The notes below the pieces were generated by a model that searched no databases, was not told where the DNA came from, and worked only from the letters and a program-made list of their open reading frames with translations. From NCBI RefSeq assembly GCF_000832015.1, contig NZ_JXCJ01000001.1, positions 3,492,437 to 3,556,436 on the forward strand: a DNA stretch of 64,000 nt, read 5' to 3'. Both the position numbers and the translations under genes were made by a program. The DNA comes from Gilvimarinus agarilyticus. GTDB lineage: Bacteria > Pseudomonadota > Gammaproteobacteria > Pseudomonadales > Cellvibrionaceae. This document shows positions 45,501 to 55,354 of the stretch, piece after piece. Numbering within the stretch: position 1 is the stretch's first letter; each line of letters starts with the position of its first letter.

Positions 45501-46895
45501 CTCGGCTTGGTAATTTGCCGAAAACTTTGTCAATTGATGGGAGGCGACGTTGAATGCCGCAGCAGCGAAAACAACGGAAGCTCATTTAATTTTTCAGTGC
45601 AGCTAGAGAAATCCGAGCAATCACTGTATCGCGCACCCGATTTACACACCGCTGAGGTTAACATCATTTTGCTTAGCGCCAACGCTACACTGCTGGACAT
45701 CTACCAGCGTAAACTTGAGCGCTGGGGGGTGCACGTTTTTTTGGTCAACACCGGCTCCGAGGTAGGATCCGATTATTTTTCGCAGGTACCAAGATCTAAC
45801 CATTATCACCTGGCGCTGCTGGACTACGAATCAATCGAAACGAGACCTGACTTGTTGACTCAGCTTAAGAGCGCACGGGATATCGAACGCTCAGCCGCAA
45901 TGATCGGCATTAGCGAAAAGGCAACATTAAACGAGTTTGATCACTTCGTTTACAAGCCTCCCACAACGCCAGAACTCTTTCGGCTGCTATCTCTGTGCTG
46001 CGAGCACGACGGCTTTATTAATCAAGATATCGCACTACCGTCGGCAACCCATGACGACCAGACGACACTTCGGTTTCGGCACGATATCCGTTTATTACTG
46101 GTAGAGGACAACTCCATTAATCGCGAAGTAGCCCAACTGCTACTGGGCGAACTTAACCTAAAAGCAGACTACGCCGTAAGTGGTGCAGACGCACTCGTAC
46201 AACTGAAAGCCACCCAAGACTGGCCCTATCAAATCATCTTAATGGACTGCCAGATGCCGGATATGGACGGCTATGAAGCCACACGCCGTATCCGTCAAGG
46301 TGAGGCCGGCGAGGTTTACCGTGACGTGCCCATCATCGCCCTTACCGCCAATGCGATGGAAGGCGATCGGGATAGATGCCTCGCGGCCGGCATGAACGAC
46401 TACACCACTAAACCCATTAGCCTGAGTAGCCTAGCCGATGCAGTAGCGCGCTGGCTCCCTGAGCCAACCGGTATATCTGCCAACAACAATCAGCAGCCTG
46501 CCCCGGCAGACAAAACAGAAAACGAATCCGATAGCGATCCACTTATATCTTCCGCCTGGGACCCGGAAGCATTGCTGCAAAGCTTATTTGGCAGGCAGGA
46601 GATTATGCACAACGTGCTAAACAGTTATTTGGAGCAATTACCCGAGCGATTGGCCAATATCGATAGCGCGGTAGAAAATCAATTCCGTGATGATCTAAAA
46701 TTTCATGCCCACTCGCTAAAAGGCAATAGCGCTCAACTTATGGTAACGACTCTAGCCGAACAGGCTTTCGCGCTCGAACAAGCATCGAGTTCGGAAAGCT
46801 GGAACCATTTACAGCAACGACTGCAGAGCCTAAAGCAAGAAGCCAAGCGCCAAGTACACATTATAAGCCAGTACCTCGCATCAAGTGCGGAGTAG
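42501..46895 (+). CDS. Hybrid sensor histidine kinase with CHASE, multiple PAS, two receiver-like domains and HPt
   Basis: This 1464-residue kinase has two membrane helices (about residues 15-40 and 262-288) enclosing a CHASE sensory domain. Four PAS-like domains follow (about 294-800). HisKA has MMSHEIRTPMNGVLGM with phospho-His820; HATPase_c carries NLISNAIKFTEQG, DTGIGIPAQK and FGGSGLGLVICRKL. A first receiver-like domain (about 1050-1165) has LLDYES but lacks the acidic pair. A true receiver follows (LLVEDNSINREV; Asp1249 in LMDCQMPDMDG). The C-terminus is an HPt domain (HAHSLKGNSAQL, phospho-His1404). Its phosphorelay output partner is not encoded nearby. Ligand unknown. Confidence 0.93.
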   Translation: MLDTNTGQHTPARRFSISRSYYLLISLVVGLSAFTSGYYIDRLNYHHHLHQMRVVTLDELALLRTRLEANINASLQTVQGLVAAIQVNPDMDQQTFGHYAQHLFGENNLLRNIGAAPDFVLSLIYPYEPNAPALGLNYLTHPTQQTAVKRAIVSGEMTIDGPLDLLQGGQGLIGRIPVYGDDGELWGLVSAVLDLQAYYQASGITRQSTLALSIASEGANSPFWGDASVAMQNPVTASVEFPGGQWQLSAIPANGWPARAPNALALRLAIALVAGLILAPLLWVIYLLESRRGAEQRLQTLFNASPLAISLHDFASGRFIEANPALLQYCGLTLEQVRQLTVDQLITSQHADTLTHLHEELQRTGRCGPVQLEYVGRDAKVLPVQLSCGLVRDSKGRGLVWTIAEDTSVTQEQDRRLHEQRQRLELVIASTGVGIWDWDIPSGETHFNDRWAEIIGYRLDELEPTDINTWLEHAHPEDLPKSEAGLNAHWEGLADKYVCECRMRHKDGHWVWVVDTGEVVEWNPDGSPKRMVGTHLDITEHKNALREVQRSQRELNQFFDSTNAILCVANTEGYFERVNQYFCQLLGYSEHSLLSRPIIELVHPDDLAPTEAAFAQLAKGLPVTAFENRYRHQQGHYLTLMWNSSADADTGKFYASAVDISEQRVANDQLKRQSQMLNAMGELGQIGAWEFNLQTQTIYWSEMTKKIHEVPQDYVPNLDSGIQFYKAGEHRERIQTLVQDAILSGSTFYDELIIITADNRERWIATSGKAVMHNGECIRLYGSFQNIHQRKLAEFDLREAKRQAEAAAQSKSEFLAMMSHEIRTPMNGVLGMLNLLQRRNLNTNEQHKINIAKTSAESLLGIINDILDFSKVDAGKMPLELVDFELHQHLETLCHIQAMNAQNKSLDLNLDTNGLTISSVKGDPGRLQQILNNLISNAIKFTEQGSVSIVCQSEETHQGVAFTAQVIDTGIGIPAQKMRDLFQPFSQVDASTTRRFGGSGLGLVICRKLCQLMGGDVECRSSENNGSSFNFSVQLEKSEQSLYRAPDLHTAEVNIILLSANATLLDIYQRKLERWGVHVFLVNTGSEVGSDYFSQVPRSNHYHLALLDYESIETRPDLLTQLKSARDIERSAAMIGISEKATLNEFDHFVYKPPTTPELFRLLSLCCEHDGFINQDIALPSATHDDQTTLRFRHDIRLLLVEDNSINREVAQLLLGELNLKADYAVSGADALVQLKATQDWPYQIILMDCQMPDMDGYEATRRIRQGEAGEVYRDVPIIALTANAMEGDRDRCLAAGMNDYTTKPISLSSLADAVARWLPEPTGISANNNQQPAPADKTENESDSDPLISSAWDPEALLQSLFGRQEIMHNVLNSYLEQLPERLANIDSAVENQFRDDLKFHAHSLKGNSAQLMVTTLAEQAFALEQASSSESWNHLQQRLQSLKQEAKRQVHIISQYLASSAE

Positions 46896-46919
46896 ACTTA
46901 GCCACACGAAGCTCTATCT

Positions 46920-47603
46920 ATGGTGGATCACAACGAACGACGTATTTTAAACACTTGGCAACGCAATGCTGATAGTTGGACACGCGCCGTGCGCGACGGC
47001 ACTATCGCCAGCCGGCAACAGGTGACTGACCAAGCTGTTGTCGATGCCGTACCGCTCTGCCAAGTCACATCGGTGATCGATATTGGCTGTGGTGAAGGCT
47101 GGCTAGCGCGGCGCCTTAGCGAAAGCGGTATCGTCGTTACTGGGATAGACGCCACACACGCACTGGTTGATGCCGCCACTAAAAACGGGGGCGGACACTT
47201 TCAATGCCTAAACTACAACGAGCTGCACAGCTTAGCAGCCATTTGTGGCGCGCCGTTTGAACTTGCGGTGTGTAATTTTTCGCTGCTGGGCGAATCCTCT
47301 ACCGAGACCGTACTCGCGCAATTAGCCGCGCTGTTACAGCCAGCGGGTCGATTAATTATCCAAACTCTTCACCCGGCCGAGTGCAACAGCGAACTGCCCT
47401 ACCAAGATGGCTGGCGTCAAAGTAGTTGGGATGGTTTCGACAGCACGTTTACCGACCCGGCACCCTGGTATTTTCGCACGCTATCGAGTTGGCTTACGCT
47501 GTTACGCCACCACGGTTTTTCTATGCAGAAGATATCGGAGCCTCTCTTACCCAGCTCTAAGCGCCCCGCCTCGATTATCTTTATCGCCACGTTAACCCCA
47601 TAA
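46920..47603 (+). CDS. Class I SAM-dependent methyltransferase
   Basis: This 227-residue cytosolic protein has the AdoMet-binding motif I SVIDIGCGEGWLARRL (residues 57-72), motif II VTGIDATHALVDAA, and a post-region NFSLLGESSTETVLAQLAAL with LQPAGRLIIQTLHP as the later strand. The pattern is that of a UbiE/Methyltransf_11-type enzyme. The substrate cannot be deduced. It lies 24 bp after the sensor kinase and may share its transcript; a bidirectional terminator follows. Confidence 0.88.
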   Translation: MVDHNERRILNTWQRNADSWTRAVRDGTIASRQQVTDQAVVDAVPLCQVTSVIDIGCGEGWLARRLSESGIVVTGIDATHALVDAATKNGGGHFQCLNYNELHSLAAICGAPFELAVCNFSLLGESSTETVLAQLAALLQPAGRLIIQTLHPAECNSELPYQDGWRQSSWDGFDSTFTDPAPWYFRTLSSWLTLLRHHGFSMQKISEPLLPSSKRPASIIFIATLTP

Positions 47604-47630
47604 CTGCAGCACGCAGAAACCCACCCCCAT

Positions 47631-47663
47631 AAAAAACGGCGACCCGAGGGCCGCCGCTTTTTA
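47631..47663. terminator. Bidirectional Rho-independent terminator
   Basis: The A-run AAAAAA, stem CGGCGACCC / GGGCCGCCG with one mismatch, and CTTTTT serve both the methyltransferase transcript and the convergent RND pump operon. Confidence 0.82.
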
Positions 47664-47682
47664 TACACAAAGTGATGGTGTA

Positions 47683-50600
47683 TTACGACTGCTCAATCGC
47701 TTTTGGCTTTTTGCCGCTAATACGATGGGCGATTTTAAACACCACCACAAAAAACAAAGGCACAAAGAAAATCGCGAGGAAGGTGGCAAACACAATGCCG
47801 CCCAACACCGCCGTACCGATAGCATTTTGTGCACCCGAGCCTGCGCCCGAGGCAATAAACAATGGTGTAACACCCAGGCCAAATGCCAGCGAGGTCATAA
47901 TAATGGGCCGCAAGCGCATACGTACCGCCTCGACAGTGGCGGCCACAAGCTCCATACCATCTTCATACAGTGACTTGGCAAACTCCACGATCAGAATGGC
48001 GTTTTTCGCCGACAGACCAACGGTGGTTAACAGCCCCACCTGGAAGTAAACGTCATTGGATAGACCACGGGTCATAGCAAAAATCACTGCCCCCAGCACA
48101 CCCAATGGAATCACCATTAGCACCGAAATAGGCACCGACCAACTTTCGTACAAAGCCGCAAGACACAAAAACACCACCAAAATCGACAATGCGTAAAGCA
48201 TAGGCGCCTGATCTCCGGACTCACGCTCCTGCAGTGACATACCTGTCCACTCAAAACCAATACCCGGCGGCAGTTTTGCGACGAGTGACTCCATCAGGTT
48301 CATGGCGTCGCCCGAGCTAACCCCTGGCGCGCCCTGCCCCTGAATGTTCAGCGACGACACACCGTTATAACGCTCAAGCCTTGGCGAGCCATACACCCAG
48401 CGACCGGTCGAGAAAGCTGAGAAAGGCACCATCTCGCCGCTGGCGTTGCGCACATACCAGTTGCCCACATCTTCGGGCATCATGCGAAACTCAGCATCAC
48501 CTTGCACGTACACCCGCTTGATACGGCTCTGATCGATAAAGTCATTAACGTACGAGGCCGCCCACGCCGTCGAGAACACACTGTTGATTTCATCAATGGA
48601 AACCCCAAGCGCCGAGGCCTTCTCCATATCAATATCAAGTTTAAATTGCGGTGTATCTTCCTGACCATTCGGGCGCACACCAACCAGCGCTGACTCCTGA
48701 GAGGCCATACCTAACAACTGATTGCGCGCCTCCATTAATGCGTCATGACCGACGCCACCCAAGTCTTTAAGCTGTAAGTTAAAGCCTGTCGAGGTACCCA
48801 GCTGAGTAATAGCCGGCGGCACAAAAGCAAATACCATGGCCTCTTTGATGGTCATAAAGTATCCCATAGCCGCGCCGGCTACCGAGTGCACATCCTGACC
48901 TTCTTCGGTGCGCTCCGACCAGTCCTTCATCCGCACAAAGGCAATACCATTGTTCTGACCACGACCACTAAAGCTAAAACCAATCACCGAAAATACCGAT
49001 GCGACCGTGTCATCCTGGCTGAGGTAATAGTTCTCGACGTCGTTCATAACCGCAATCGAACGCTCTTTGGTCGAGCCCACCGGCAAGGTCATTTGGGTAA
49101 ACATCAACCCTTGGTCTTCATCCGGTAAGAAGGAGCCGGGCAAGCGACCAAACAACAGCGCTAGCACTAACGCGATCGCGATATAGATCGCCATAAAGCG
49201 GCCAGTGCGCGCCAAAATATAACCGACGCTGCTCTGGTAGCCTTTAGCCGAGCGGTCAAAGCTGCGGTTAAACCAACCAAAGAAACCACGTTTTTGGTGG
49301 TGATCCGGATCGGCAGGTTTAAGCAATGTAGCGCACAGTGCCGGCGTCAACGTTAGTGCCACAACCACCGAAAGCACCATGGCCGATACTACGGTAATGG
49401 AGAACTGACGATAAATCACACCGGTTGAGCCACCAAAGAATGCCATGGGGACAAACACCGCCGACAACACCAGAGCAATACCCACCAAGGCGCCGGTAAT
49501 CTGGCCCATGGATTTGCGGGTCGCTTCGCGCGGTGGCAACTTATCCTCGTGCATCACCCGCTCGACGTTTTCCACCACCACGATGGCATCGTCCACCAAC
49601 AGGCCGATGGCCAGCACCATACCAAACATGGTCAGGGTATTAATGCTAAAGCCAAACGCCTCTAAGATGGCGAAGGTACCCAACAACACGACCGGTATCG
49701 CAATGGTCGGAATCAAGGTGGCACGGAAGTTCTGTAAGAACAGGTACATCACCAGGAATACCAACACCACCGCTTCGATCAGGGTGTGAACCACCCCTTC
49801 AATGGATATTTTTACGAACGGCGTTGTATCGTAGGGGTAAACCACTTCAACATTGGGCGGAAAATATGGTTTTAACTCGGCAATACGCTCGCGCACACTT
49901 GCCGCTGTGTCCAGCGCATTGGCACCCGAGGCCAGGGTAACCGCCAAACCGGTAGCCGCCTGGCCGTTGTACTCGGTTTCAAACTGGTAATTTTCACCAC
50001 CGAGTTCAACCCGGGCAACATCCGCCAAACGCACCTGCGAGCCGTCTTCATTCACACGCAGTAAAATACGACGAAACTCTTCCGGGGTTTCCAGGCGAGT
50101 TTGCACCACAATACTGGCGTTAACATCCTGCCCCGGCACCGCAGGCGCCCCCCCTAATTCACCCGCCGCAATTTGCACGTTTTGCGCGCGAATAGCCGAT
50201 ACCACATCGCCAGTGGTCATTTTGTAGGTGGCCAGCTTGTCAGCGTTAAGCCAAACACGCATGGCGTACTGAGACCCAAAAATCTGAATGCTGCCGACAC
50301 CGTTTACCCGGCTCAGTGGCTCACTCACATTAGCCGCAACAAAGTCAGCGATGTCGTATTTATCCAGGCTGTTATCGGTGGAGACAAACCCCAGTACCAT
50401 CAAAAAGCCAGCGGACGACTTGGTAACACGAATACCCTGTTGCTGCACCTCTTGTGGCAACAGTGGCATAGCGCCCTGGAGCTTATTTTGCACCTGCACC
50501 TGTGCAATATCCGGATCGGTGCCGGCATCAAAGGTAACGGTTACTTGCCCGGTGCCCGAGGAGTCACTGGTGGACGCCAGATACTGTACATTATCGATAC

Positions 50601-50811
50601 CGGTGAGGTTTTGCTCGATGATTTGCACCACAGAGTCCTCGACCACTTTGGCCGACGCACCTGGGTAAGAGGTGCGAATCTCTACCGATGGCGGTGCGAC
50701 TTCCGGGTACTGCGATATCGGCAGAGTTTCGATGGCCAGCACACCGGCCAACATAATAATGATCGAGATCACCCACGCAAAAACGGGGCGATCGATAAAA
50801 AATCGTGCCAT
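47683..50811 (-). CDS. RND efflux pump inner-membrane transporter, HAE1/AcrB family
   Basis: This 1042-residue protein starts [20 protein letters not shown] and has twelve membrane helices with two large periplasmic loops. The proton-relay motif is [20 protein letters not shown] (the DD pair). Other landmarks are [40 protein letters not shown] and [20 protein letters not shown] (the conserved Lys). Full length and intact motifs indicate a functional multidrug exporter. The adaptor gene lies 5 bp upstream. No outer-membrane TolC-type gene is adjacent, so one elsewhere must be used. Confidence 0.95.
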   Translation of the reverse strand: MARFFIDRPVFAWVISIIIMLAGVLAIETLPISQYPEVAPPSVEIRTSYPGASAKVVEDSVVQIIEQNLTGIDNVQYLASTSDSSGTGQVTVTFDAGTDPDIAQVQVQNKLQGAMPLLPQEVQQQGIRVTKSSAGFLMVLGFVSTDNSLDKYDIADFVAANVSEPLSRVNGVGSIQIFGSQYAMRVWLNADKLATYKMTTGDVVSAIRAQNVQIAAGELGGAPAVPGQDVNASIVVQTRLETPEEFRRILLRVNEDGSQVRLADVARVELGGENYQFETEYNGQAATGLAVTLASGANALDTAASVRERIAELKPYFPPNVEVVYPYDTTPFVKISIEGVVHTLIEAVVLVFLVMYLFLQNFRATLIPTIAIPVVLLGTFAILEAFGFSINTLTMFGMVLAIGLLVDDAIVVVENVERVMHEDKLPPREATRKSMGQITGALVGIALVLSAVFVPMAFFGGSTGVIYRQFSITVVSAMVLSVVVALTLTPALCATLLKPADPDHHQKRGFFGWFNRSFDRSAKGYQSSVGYILARTGRFMAIYIAIALVLALLFGRLPGSFLPDEDQGLMFTQMTLPVGSTKERSIAVMNDVENYYLSQDDTVASVFSVIGFSFSGRGQNNGIAFVRMKDWSERTEEGQDVHSVAGAAMGYFMTIKEAMVFAFVPPAITQLGTSTGFNLQLKDLGGVGHDALMEARNQLLGMASQESALVGVRPNGQEDTPQFKLDIDMEKASALGVSIDEINSVFSTAWAASYVNDFIDQSRIKRVYVQGDAEFRMMPEDVGNWYVRNASGEMVPFSAFSTGRWVYGSPRLERYNGVSSLNIQGQGAPGVSSGDAMNLMESLVAKLPPGIGFEWTGMSLQERESGDQAPMLYALSILVVFLCLAALYESWSVPISVLMVIPLGVLGAVIFAMTRGLSNDVYFQVGLLTTVGLSAKNAILIVEFAKSLYEDGMELVAATVEAVRMRLRPIIMTSLAFGLGVTPLFIASGAGSGAQNAIGTAVLGGIVFATFLAIFFVPLFFVVVFKIAHRISGKKPKAIEQS

Positions 50812-50816
50812 GGTAT

Positions 50817-51977
50817 TTACTCTCCCTCAGCGCTTCCCGCTTCTACGGCATTAACCGGCGCACCGGGGCGAACTTTTTGCAAACCAGCCACAATCACACG
50901 ATCGCCAGCGGCCAGGCCCTCGTCAACTAACCAGTCGCTGCCCACCGCACGGCTCGCCCGTATTTGACGCAGCTCAACCTGGCTCTCGGCGTTTACTACC
51001 AAAGCGGTAGCATTGCCTTCGCGGTCGCGTGTTACGGCGCGCTGTGGCACGAGCACCGTATTGTCACGCTTGCCTTCGTCTACGGTGGCTCGCACGAACA
51101 TTCCGGGCAAAATCAGTGAATCGGGGTTATCGAATAAAGCACGCAGCACAACGGTACCGGTGGTCTCGTTGACGCTCATATCAGAAAACTGCAACTCGCC
51201 CTCGTGCGCGTACTGGCTGCCGTCTTCGAGCCTCAAGGTCACTTTTGGTTGTTGTGCCTGAGATACCCGGCCGCTCATTAATTGCCGACGCATATCCAAT
51301 ACGCGCGCCGCCGACTCGGATACATCAACGTAAATAGGATCCAGCTGATGGATCGTGGTGAGCACCGCGCTCTGACCGGCCGACACCAGCGCGCCTTCGG
51401 TAATCGCCGAGGTGCCAATACGGCCACTGATGGGCGCCATTACTTTGGTGTAGCGTAAATCGATCTCGGCGGTTTGTACCGCCGCTTCACTGACCGCCAC
51501 ATCGGCTTTGGCTTGCTCAAAGGCCGATAAAGCGTCGTCGTATTCTTGCTGGCTAACCGCGTTTTCCTTTAACAAGTCTTTATAGCGTTTGTCCCGCGCC
51601 TGGGTGGTGGTCAAATTAGCTTTAGCACGCGCCAACCCCGCCTGAGCGTTTGCCAGTGCGGCTTCGTATCGAGCAGCATCGATTTGATACAACTGCTGCC
51701 CCTCTTCTACCAGTGCGCCTTCGGTAAATAACCGTTTCTGCAAAATACCCGTCACCTGCGGGCGAACCTCTGCTTTACGGTAGGCAACCGCGCGCCCCGG
51801 TAAGGTATTGCTCAGCTCAACAGTTTGCGCCTCCAGGGTAACCACCGTTACCTCGGCAGGTGGCGGTGCTCCCGCACCTGCGGCGCCCTCTTGCTGTTTA
51901 GACTCGCATGCTGCAAGGGTAGTCAGCGCAAGTAGAATGACCCACAGCGGGGAAAATTTGGATAATGAGGACGACAT
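50817..51977 (-). CDS. RND efflux periplasmic adaptor, AcrA/MexA family lipoprotein
   Basis: This 386-residue protein starts [20 protein letters not shown] with lipobox LAAC (Cys near residue 24). The membrane-fusion architecture is clear: a beta-barrel/lipoyl region [20 protein letters not shown], a coiled-coil hairpin ([20 protein letters not shown] and [17 protein letters not shown]), and a C-terminal region [20 protein letters not shown]. It links the transporter to the outer-membrane channel. Operator-like DNA lies 77 bases upstream, consistent with repression by the TetR protein encoded further upstream. Confidence 0.95.
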   Translation of the reverse strand: MSSSLSKFSPLWVILLALTTLAACESKQQEGAAGAGAPPPAEVTVVTLEAQTVELSNTLPGRAVAYRKAEVRPQVTGILQKRLFTEGALVEEGQQLYQIDAARYEAALANAQAGLARAKANLTTTQARDKRYKDLLKENAVSQQEYDDALSAFEQAKADVAVSEAAVQTAEIDLRYTKVMAPISGRIGTSAITEGALVSAGQSAVLTTIHQLDPIYVDVSESAARVLDMRRQLMSGRVSQAQQPKVTLRLEDGSQYAHEGELQFSDMSVNETTGTVVLRALFDNPDSLILPGMFVRATVDEGKRDNTVLVPQRAVTRDREGNATALVVNAESQVELRQIRASRAVGSDWLVDEGLAAGDRVIVAGLQKVRPGAPVNAVEAGSAEGE

Positions 51978-52053
51978 CTACAACTCCTTGAATGGCGCAT
52001 AAAATAGTAGCAAGCAACCACTTACCACGCAGTTAATATCGCAACAATTAAAT

Positions 52054-52069
52054 ATGAATAAACGTTCAT
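52054..52069. promoter_or_regulatory. Candidate TetR operator before the efflux operon
   Basis: The imperfect palindrome ATGAATAAACGTTCAT lies 77 bases upstream of the adaptor start. The same pattern (ATGAACAATCGTTCAT) occurs at 52737 just before the TetR-family gene, so both are likely bound by that repressor. Confidence 0.65.
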
Positions 52070-52128
52070 TTACAAGCAGACGGCCGCCCGATAGGGCAAC
52101 CTTGACGTTTCTTTGCAAGCGCTACATG

Positions 52129-52719
52129 CTAGCGGGATATGGCATCCCAGGTAGCATCTAAAATTTGCTCAAATTGCGCATCACTAATGCGCAGCAAATC
52201 TAGGTGATGCTGACTGATCATAGAACACAAAGGGTCAAAACACAGAGCGACCAACACTTCATCCGGCAGGTCTTTAATCTCGCCCGACTGCCGCCCGGTG
52301 CTCAGCAACTGCAGAAAGGGTAAAAACACTTCATGTGCTGCGTCGCGCCGGCTGCGCAAAATATCGGGCGGAAGGTGGTCAAACTGGCCTTTCGTTAACA
52401 TCGCCGCCGGCCGCGTCATGCCAAACTGCCAAAGGTTGCGCAATATTAGCCGCAGCTGCTCGGCGAGCGGGGCACGGGTATCCAGGCCGGCAAACGCGTG
52501 AGCGGCTATCTCCCGCACCACGTCATCATGCAGCTTGCCGATTAGATCGTCACGATCTTCAAAGTACAGGTAGATCGTACCCGCCGCCACTCCGGCGCGC
52601 TCGGCCAACTGCTTCATAGAAAAGCCGTGAAAGCCGCGCTCAGACAGTAAACTGAGAGTTGCATCTAAAATAGCACGACGCTTATCGGTCGCTTTCGCTG
52701 CTGCATCACACCGGGACAT
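52129..52719 (-). CDS. TetR/AcrR family transcriptional repressor of the efflux operon
   Basis: This 196-residue protein starts at ATG 52719; a GTG nine bases earlier is possible. The N-terminal helix-turn-helix reads RRAILDATLSLLSERGFHGF, then MKQLAERAGVAAGTIYLYFE, the standard TetR arrangement. The C-terminal half is an all-helical ligand domain with a TetR-C-like segment near ILRNLWQFGMTRPAAMLTKG. It is encoded in the same direction as the pump genes, upstream of them. A palindrome overlaps its own promoter region (autoregulation inferred). Confidence 0.9.
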   Translation of the reverse strand: MSRCDAAAKATDKRRAILDATLSLLSERGFHGFSMKQLAERAGVAAGTIYLYFEDRDDLIGKLHDDVVREIAAHAFAGLDTRAPLAEQLRLILRNLWQFGMTRPAAMLTKGQFDHLPPDILRSRRDAAHEVFLPFLQLLSTGRQSGEIKDLPDEVLVALCFDPLCSMISQHHLDLLRISDAQFEQILDATWDAISR

Positions 52720-52736
52720 AAACCACACTTACACCA

Positions 52737-52752
52737 ATGAACAATCGTTCAT
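52737..52752. promoter_or_regulatory. Candidate TetR operator at the repressor's own promoter
   Basis: The palindrome ATGAACAATCGTTCAT matches its reverse complement at 14 of 16 bases and lies 17 bases before the TetR ATG. It pairs with the similar site at 52054. Confidence 0.65.
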
Positions 52753-52841
52753 TTTATACCGATTAGGGTATTAGGTAAATAGATCAGGCGAACTAAAGTC
52801 GGCCGCCAGTAGACACGCCGCAGCTAACAGGGCATTTAGCG

Positions 52842-53408
52842 TCAATCGGCCGGCTGGTAACTAAATTTTTGCCCGCTCAGGGCCGCCTCGTACATCAAGC
52901 CGCCTTTCGCGTGGGTGAATACCGCAACCCCGGCATTGTAAAGGGCGGTTTGTTTGCCGGCTTTATCCGACACCCCCGATGCACCGGCAGACATGCCGGT
53001 GGTACCAATTTTAGCGTTAGCACCGGCGGTAATGGCTACGGCGCTGGCCTGGGCACCAAACTCAAAGTTGCCCTCGGTAAAGTCGTCAAAACTGCGCTTG
53101 TTCTCAAAAAAGATGATCTCGCTAAACGCCTGCCCACCCAACTGAAACCCGATACTCAGCTGAGTCATGCTGGTGGTTCCTGTCATCTGGCCATTGCGGT
53201 ATACCCGGCCTTTGCCGTGGGCACCACCAATGCCAATGCCGCCTTTGCCAATGGTCGGGAAAATGGCATAGCCATAAGCCGACTGAAAGAAGTGCACAAC
53301 CTGAGGTGATGACTTAAAGGTATCCACGGTGTCCTGGTACGGATCGGCCTGAGCCGACAAACAAACCGTTGCCAGCGCCAACAGGGCCCAGTGCAGTACT
53401 TTCTTCAT
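52842..53408 (-). CDS. SYLF (YSC84-like) domain secreted protein
   Basis: This 188-residue protein starts at ATG 53408 with GGAG upstream; a frame extension to 53438 is unsupported. A signal peptide (LHWALLALATVCLSAQA) is followed by a SYLF/Ysc84 domain: VVHFFQSAYGYAIFPTIGKG, GIGIGGAHGKGRVYRNGQMT, IGFQLGGQAFSEIIFFENKR, and the end GLMYEAALSGQKFSYQP. SYLF domains bind phospholipids; in bacteria the proteins are exported and of unknown role. It is a close paralogue of the adjacent gene at 53685-54251. Confidence 0.92.
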   Translation of the reverse strand: MKKVLHWALLALATVCLSAQADPYQDTVDTFKSSPQVVHFFQSAYGYAIFPTIGKGGIGIGGAHGKGRVYRNGQMTGTTSMTQLSIGFQLGGQAFSEIIFFENKRSFDDFTEGNFEFGAQASAVAITAGANAKIGTTGMSAGASGVSDKAGKQTALYNAGVAVFTHAKGGLMYEAALSGQKFSYQPAD

Positions 53409-53684
53409 TTTCAATCTCCAACAATGATTAGGGAACACAAAAACTCACAACCTGAAGCCAACTTAAACCAAAAGTCGCTAAATGCTGACCTGCAGCAACC
53501 CAGCCACGAAGCTTCAAGATTTGACGAATGATACCCACTAAAGGTTCCCGCGCCGGTTAAGCGTGACAATATAACACCGCCGCGCCCAGAAAGTCTGGTA
53601 CCGGCAGCCTTACATAATGGTAGATCTAAGACGGGAGTAACAGAGAGGGGCCGCGCCATAAAACGGCACGACCCGGTGTGGAAC

Positions 53685-54251
53685 CTACAGAGACTCGTAC
53701 TTGAACTTCTGTCCGCTTAGGGCAGCCTCGTACATCAAACCGCCTTTTGCGTGGGTAAATACCGCCATACCCTGATTGTAAGTGGCTTTTTGTTTGCCTG
53801 CGCTATCGGCTTTGGCCGATGCACCAATCGCCGTACCTGTGGTACCAGCTTTGGCGTTTGCGCTCGCGGTAATAGCGACTGCGCTTGCCTGAGCGCTAAA
53901 CTCAAAGTTACCAGAGGTGAAGTTATCAAAACTCTCTTTATCTTCAAAAAATATCACTTCGCTAAATGCCTGACCACCCAACTGAAAGCCAACCGATAGT
54001 TGAGTCATACTGGTTTTACCCACCAGCTGTCCACCGCGATACACCTGCCCTTTACCGTGCGCCCCACCTATACCAATACCACCTTTACCAATGGTCGGGA
54101 ACAACGCATAACCGTACGCGGTGTTAAAAAACTCCACCACCTGCGGGGATGATTTAAAGGTACTCATGGTTTCTTGATAAGGATCTTCAGCTTGCGCAAA
54201 CGAACACACCACAACAAAGCCCAATAAGGCCATACGCATCAATGCTTTCAT
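53685..54251 (-). CDS. SYLF (YSC84-like) domain secreted protein, paralogue
   Basis: This 188-residue protein has a signal peptide (MALLGFVVVCSFAQA) and the same SYLF domain as its neighbour, identical along most segments such as YGYALFPTIGKGGIGIGGAH and GGLMYEAALSGQKF. A tandem duplication is evident. It starts at ATG 54251 behind an AGGAG-like site. The 276 bases between the two genes contain no recognised feature beyond upstream sequence of the first. Confidence 0.92.
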   Translation of the reverse strand: MKALMRMALLGFVVVCSFAQAEDPYQETMSTFKSSPQVVEFFNTAYGYALFPTIGKGGIGIGGAHGKGQVYRGGQLVGKTSMTQLSVGFQLGGQAFSEVIFFEDKESFDNFTSGNFEFSAQASAVAITASANAKAGTTGTAIGASAKADSAGKQKATYNQGMAVFTHAKGGLMYEAALSGQKFKYESL

Positions 54252-54388
54252 GGGAAACTCCTAAATAATATTCATTGGCAACGAAACTCTACTCGCGGCA
54301 ACGCCTATAGCGCACCTACCAGTTACTGGCACCCGGGCCGCAGCTGCGATACGCTAACCAGTAGCACACCCCTCTCGACAAAGACGCC

Positions 54389-55354
54389 ATGAGCAACATT
54401 ATATACAACAATTCCAGTTTCGATGTTACGGAAGGTAATTCCGTTCTGGACACACTTCTCAAAGCGGGCATTCCGGTGCCTTTTAGCTGCCGCTCGGGGG
54501 TATGCCAATCATGCCTTATGACGCTCGAAGCCGGCGAGGTACCCACACAGGCGCTTGAGGGGCTCAACGGCGAGCAGCTTGCACAACAACTGTTCTTAAG
54601 CTGTTGTTGTTACCCCCAACAAGATCTTAGCGTCAGGCATTATGACCCACGCGCAAATGGTGTAACGGCTCAGGTGGTGAGTAAACGGTTGCTGAGTCAA
54701 AGCGTGCTTGAACTTACGTTAGATGCCGCCATAGCCTATCAAGCGGGGCAACACACCAACCTATGGCGCAATGAGAAAATTACTCGCTGCTACTCGATTG
54801 CCAGTATCCCAAGCGACCCACACTTACGCTTTCATATCACCCTGCAACCGAACGGTCAATTTAGCCAATGGGCCTGGCAATCGCTGCAACCGGGCGACCC
54901 ATTAACCCTACAAGAGGCCCGCGGCGAGTGTTACTACCAAACCGACAACCCAAGTCAGCCACTATTATTGGCCGGAACCGGAACCGGCCTTGCGCCTTTA
55001 CAAGCGATCACCCGCGCCGCCCTCGAGGCCGGGCACCGAGGTGAAATCACGCTGATTATGGGGGGGCGCAACGACACTGACCTGTACTTTAACGAGCCAC
55101 TGTTACAGCTCGAGCGCGAGCACGACAATGTGCGCTGTATCCAGCTTGCCCAGCGGCTTAGCAGCCCCAACGCGAATAACGTCCGACAAGCGGATATTTA
55201 CCAGTACGTTAAAGAACACTTTTCCGACTTAAATTCCCATGTAGTCTATCTTTGCGGGGCCGACACATTCGTACGCAAAATGCGCAAGCAATGTTTTTTT
55301 GCCGGTGTTAAACCGCGCAATGTTTATAGTGACACCTTTCTGCCGGCAAACTAA
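54389..55354 (+). CDS. Ferredoxin-type 2Fe-2S oxidoreductase with FAD/NAD(P) reductase domains
   Basis: This 321-residue cytosolic protein joins an N-terminal plant-type 2Fe-2S ferredoxin domain (PFSCRSGVCQSCLMTLEAGE, with the last Cys in LFLSCCCYPQQ) to a ferredoxin-NADP-reductase unit. The FAD-binding part shows RCYSIASIPSD, and the nucleotide part LLLAGTGTGLAPLQAITRAA and VVYLCGADTFVRKMRKQ. This is the electron-transfer component layout of oxygenases and CDP-6-deoxyglucoseen-reductase-like proteins. Its partner enzyme is not obvious nearby. It is transcribed divergently from the SYLF genes. Confidence 0.92.
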   Translation: MSNIIYNNSSFDVTEGNSVLDTLLKAGIPVPFSCRSGVCQSCLMTLEAGEVPTQALEGLNGEQLAQQLFLSCCCYPQQDLSVRHYDPRANGVTAQVVSKRLLSQSVLELTLDAAIAYQAGQHTNLWRNEKITRCYSIASIPSDPHLRFHITLQPNGQFSQWAWQSLQPGDPLTLQEARGECYYQTDNPSQPLLLAGTGTGLAPLQAITRAALEAGHRGEITLIMGGRNDTDLYFNEPLLQLEREHDNVRCIQLAQRLSSPNANNVRQADIYQYVKEHFSDLNSHVVYLCGADTFVRKMRKQCFFAGVKPRNVYSDTFLPAN

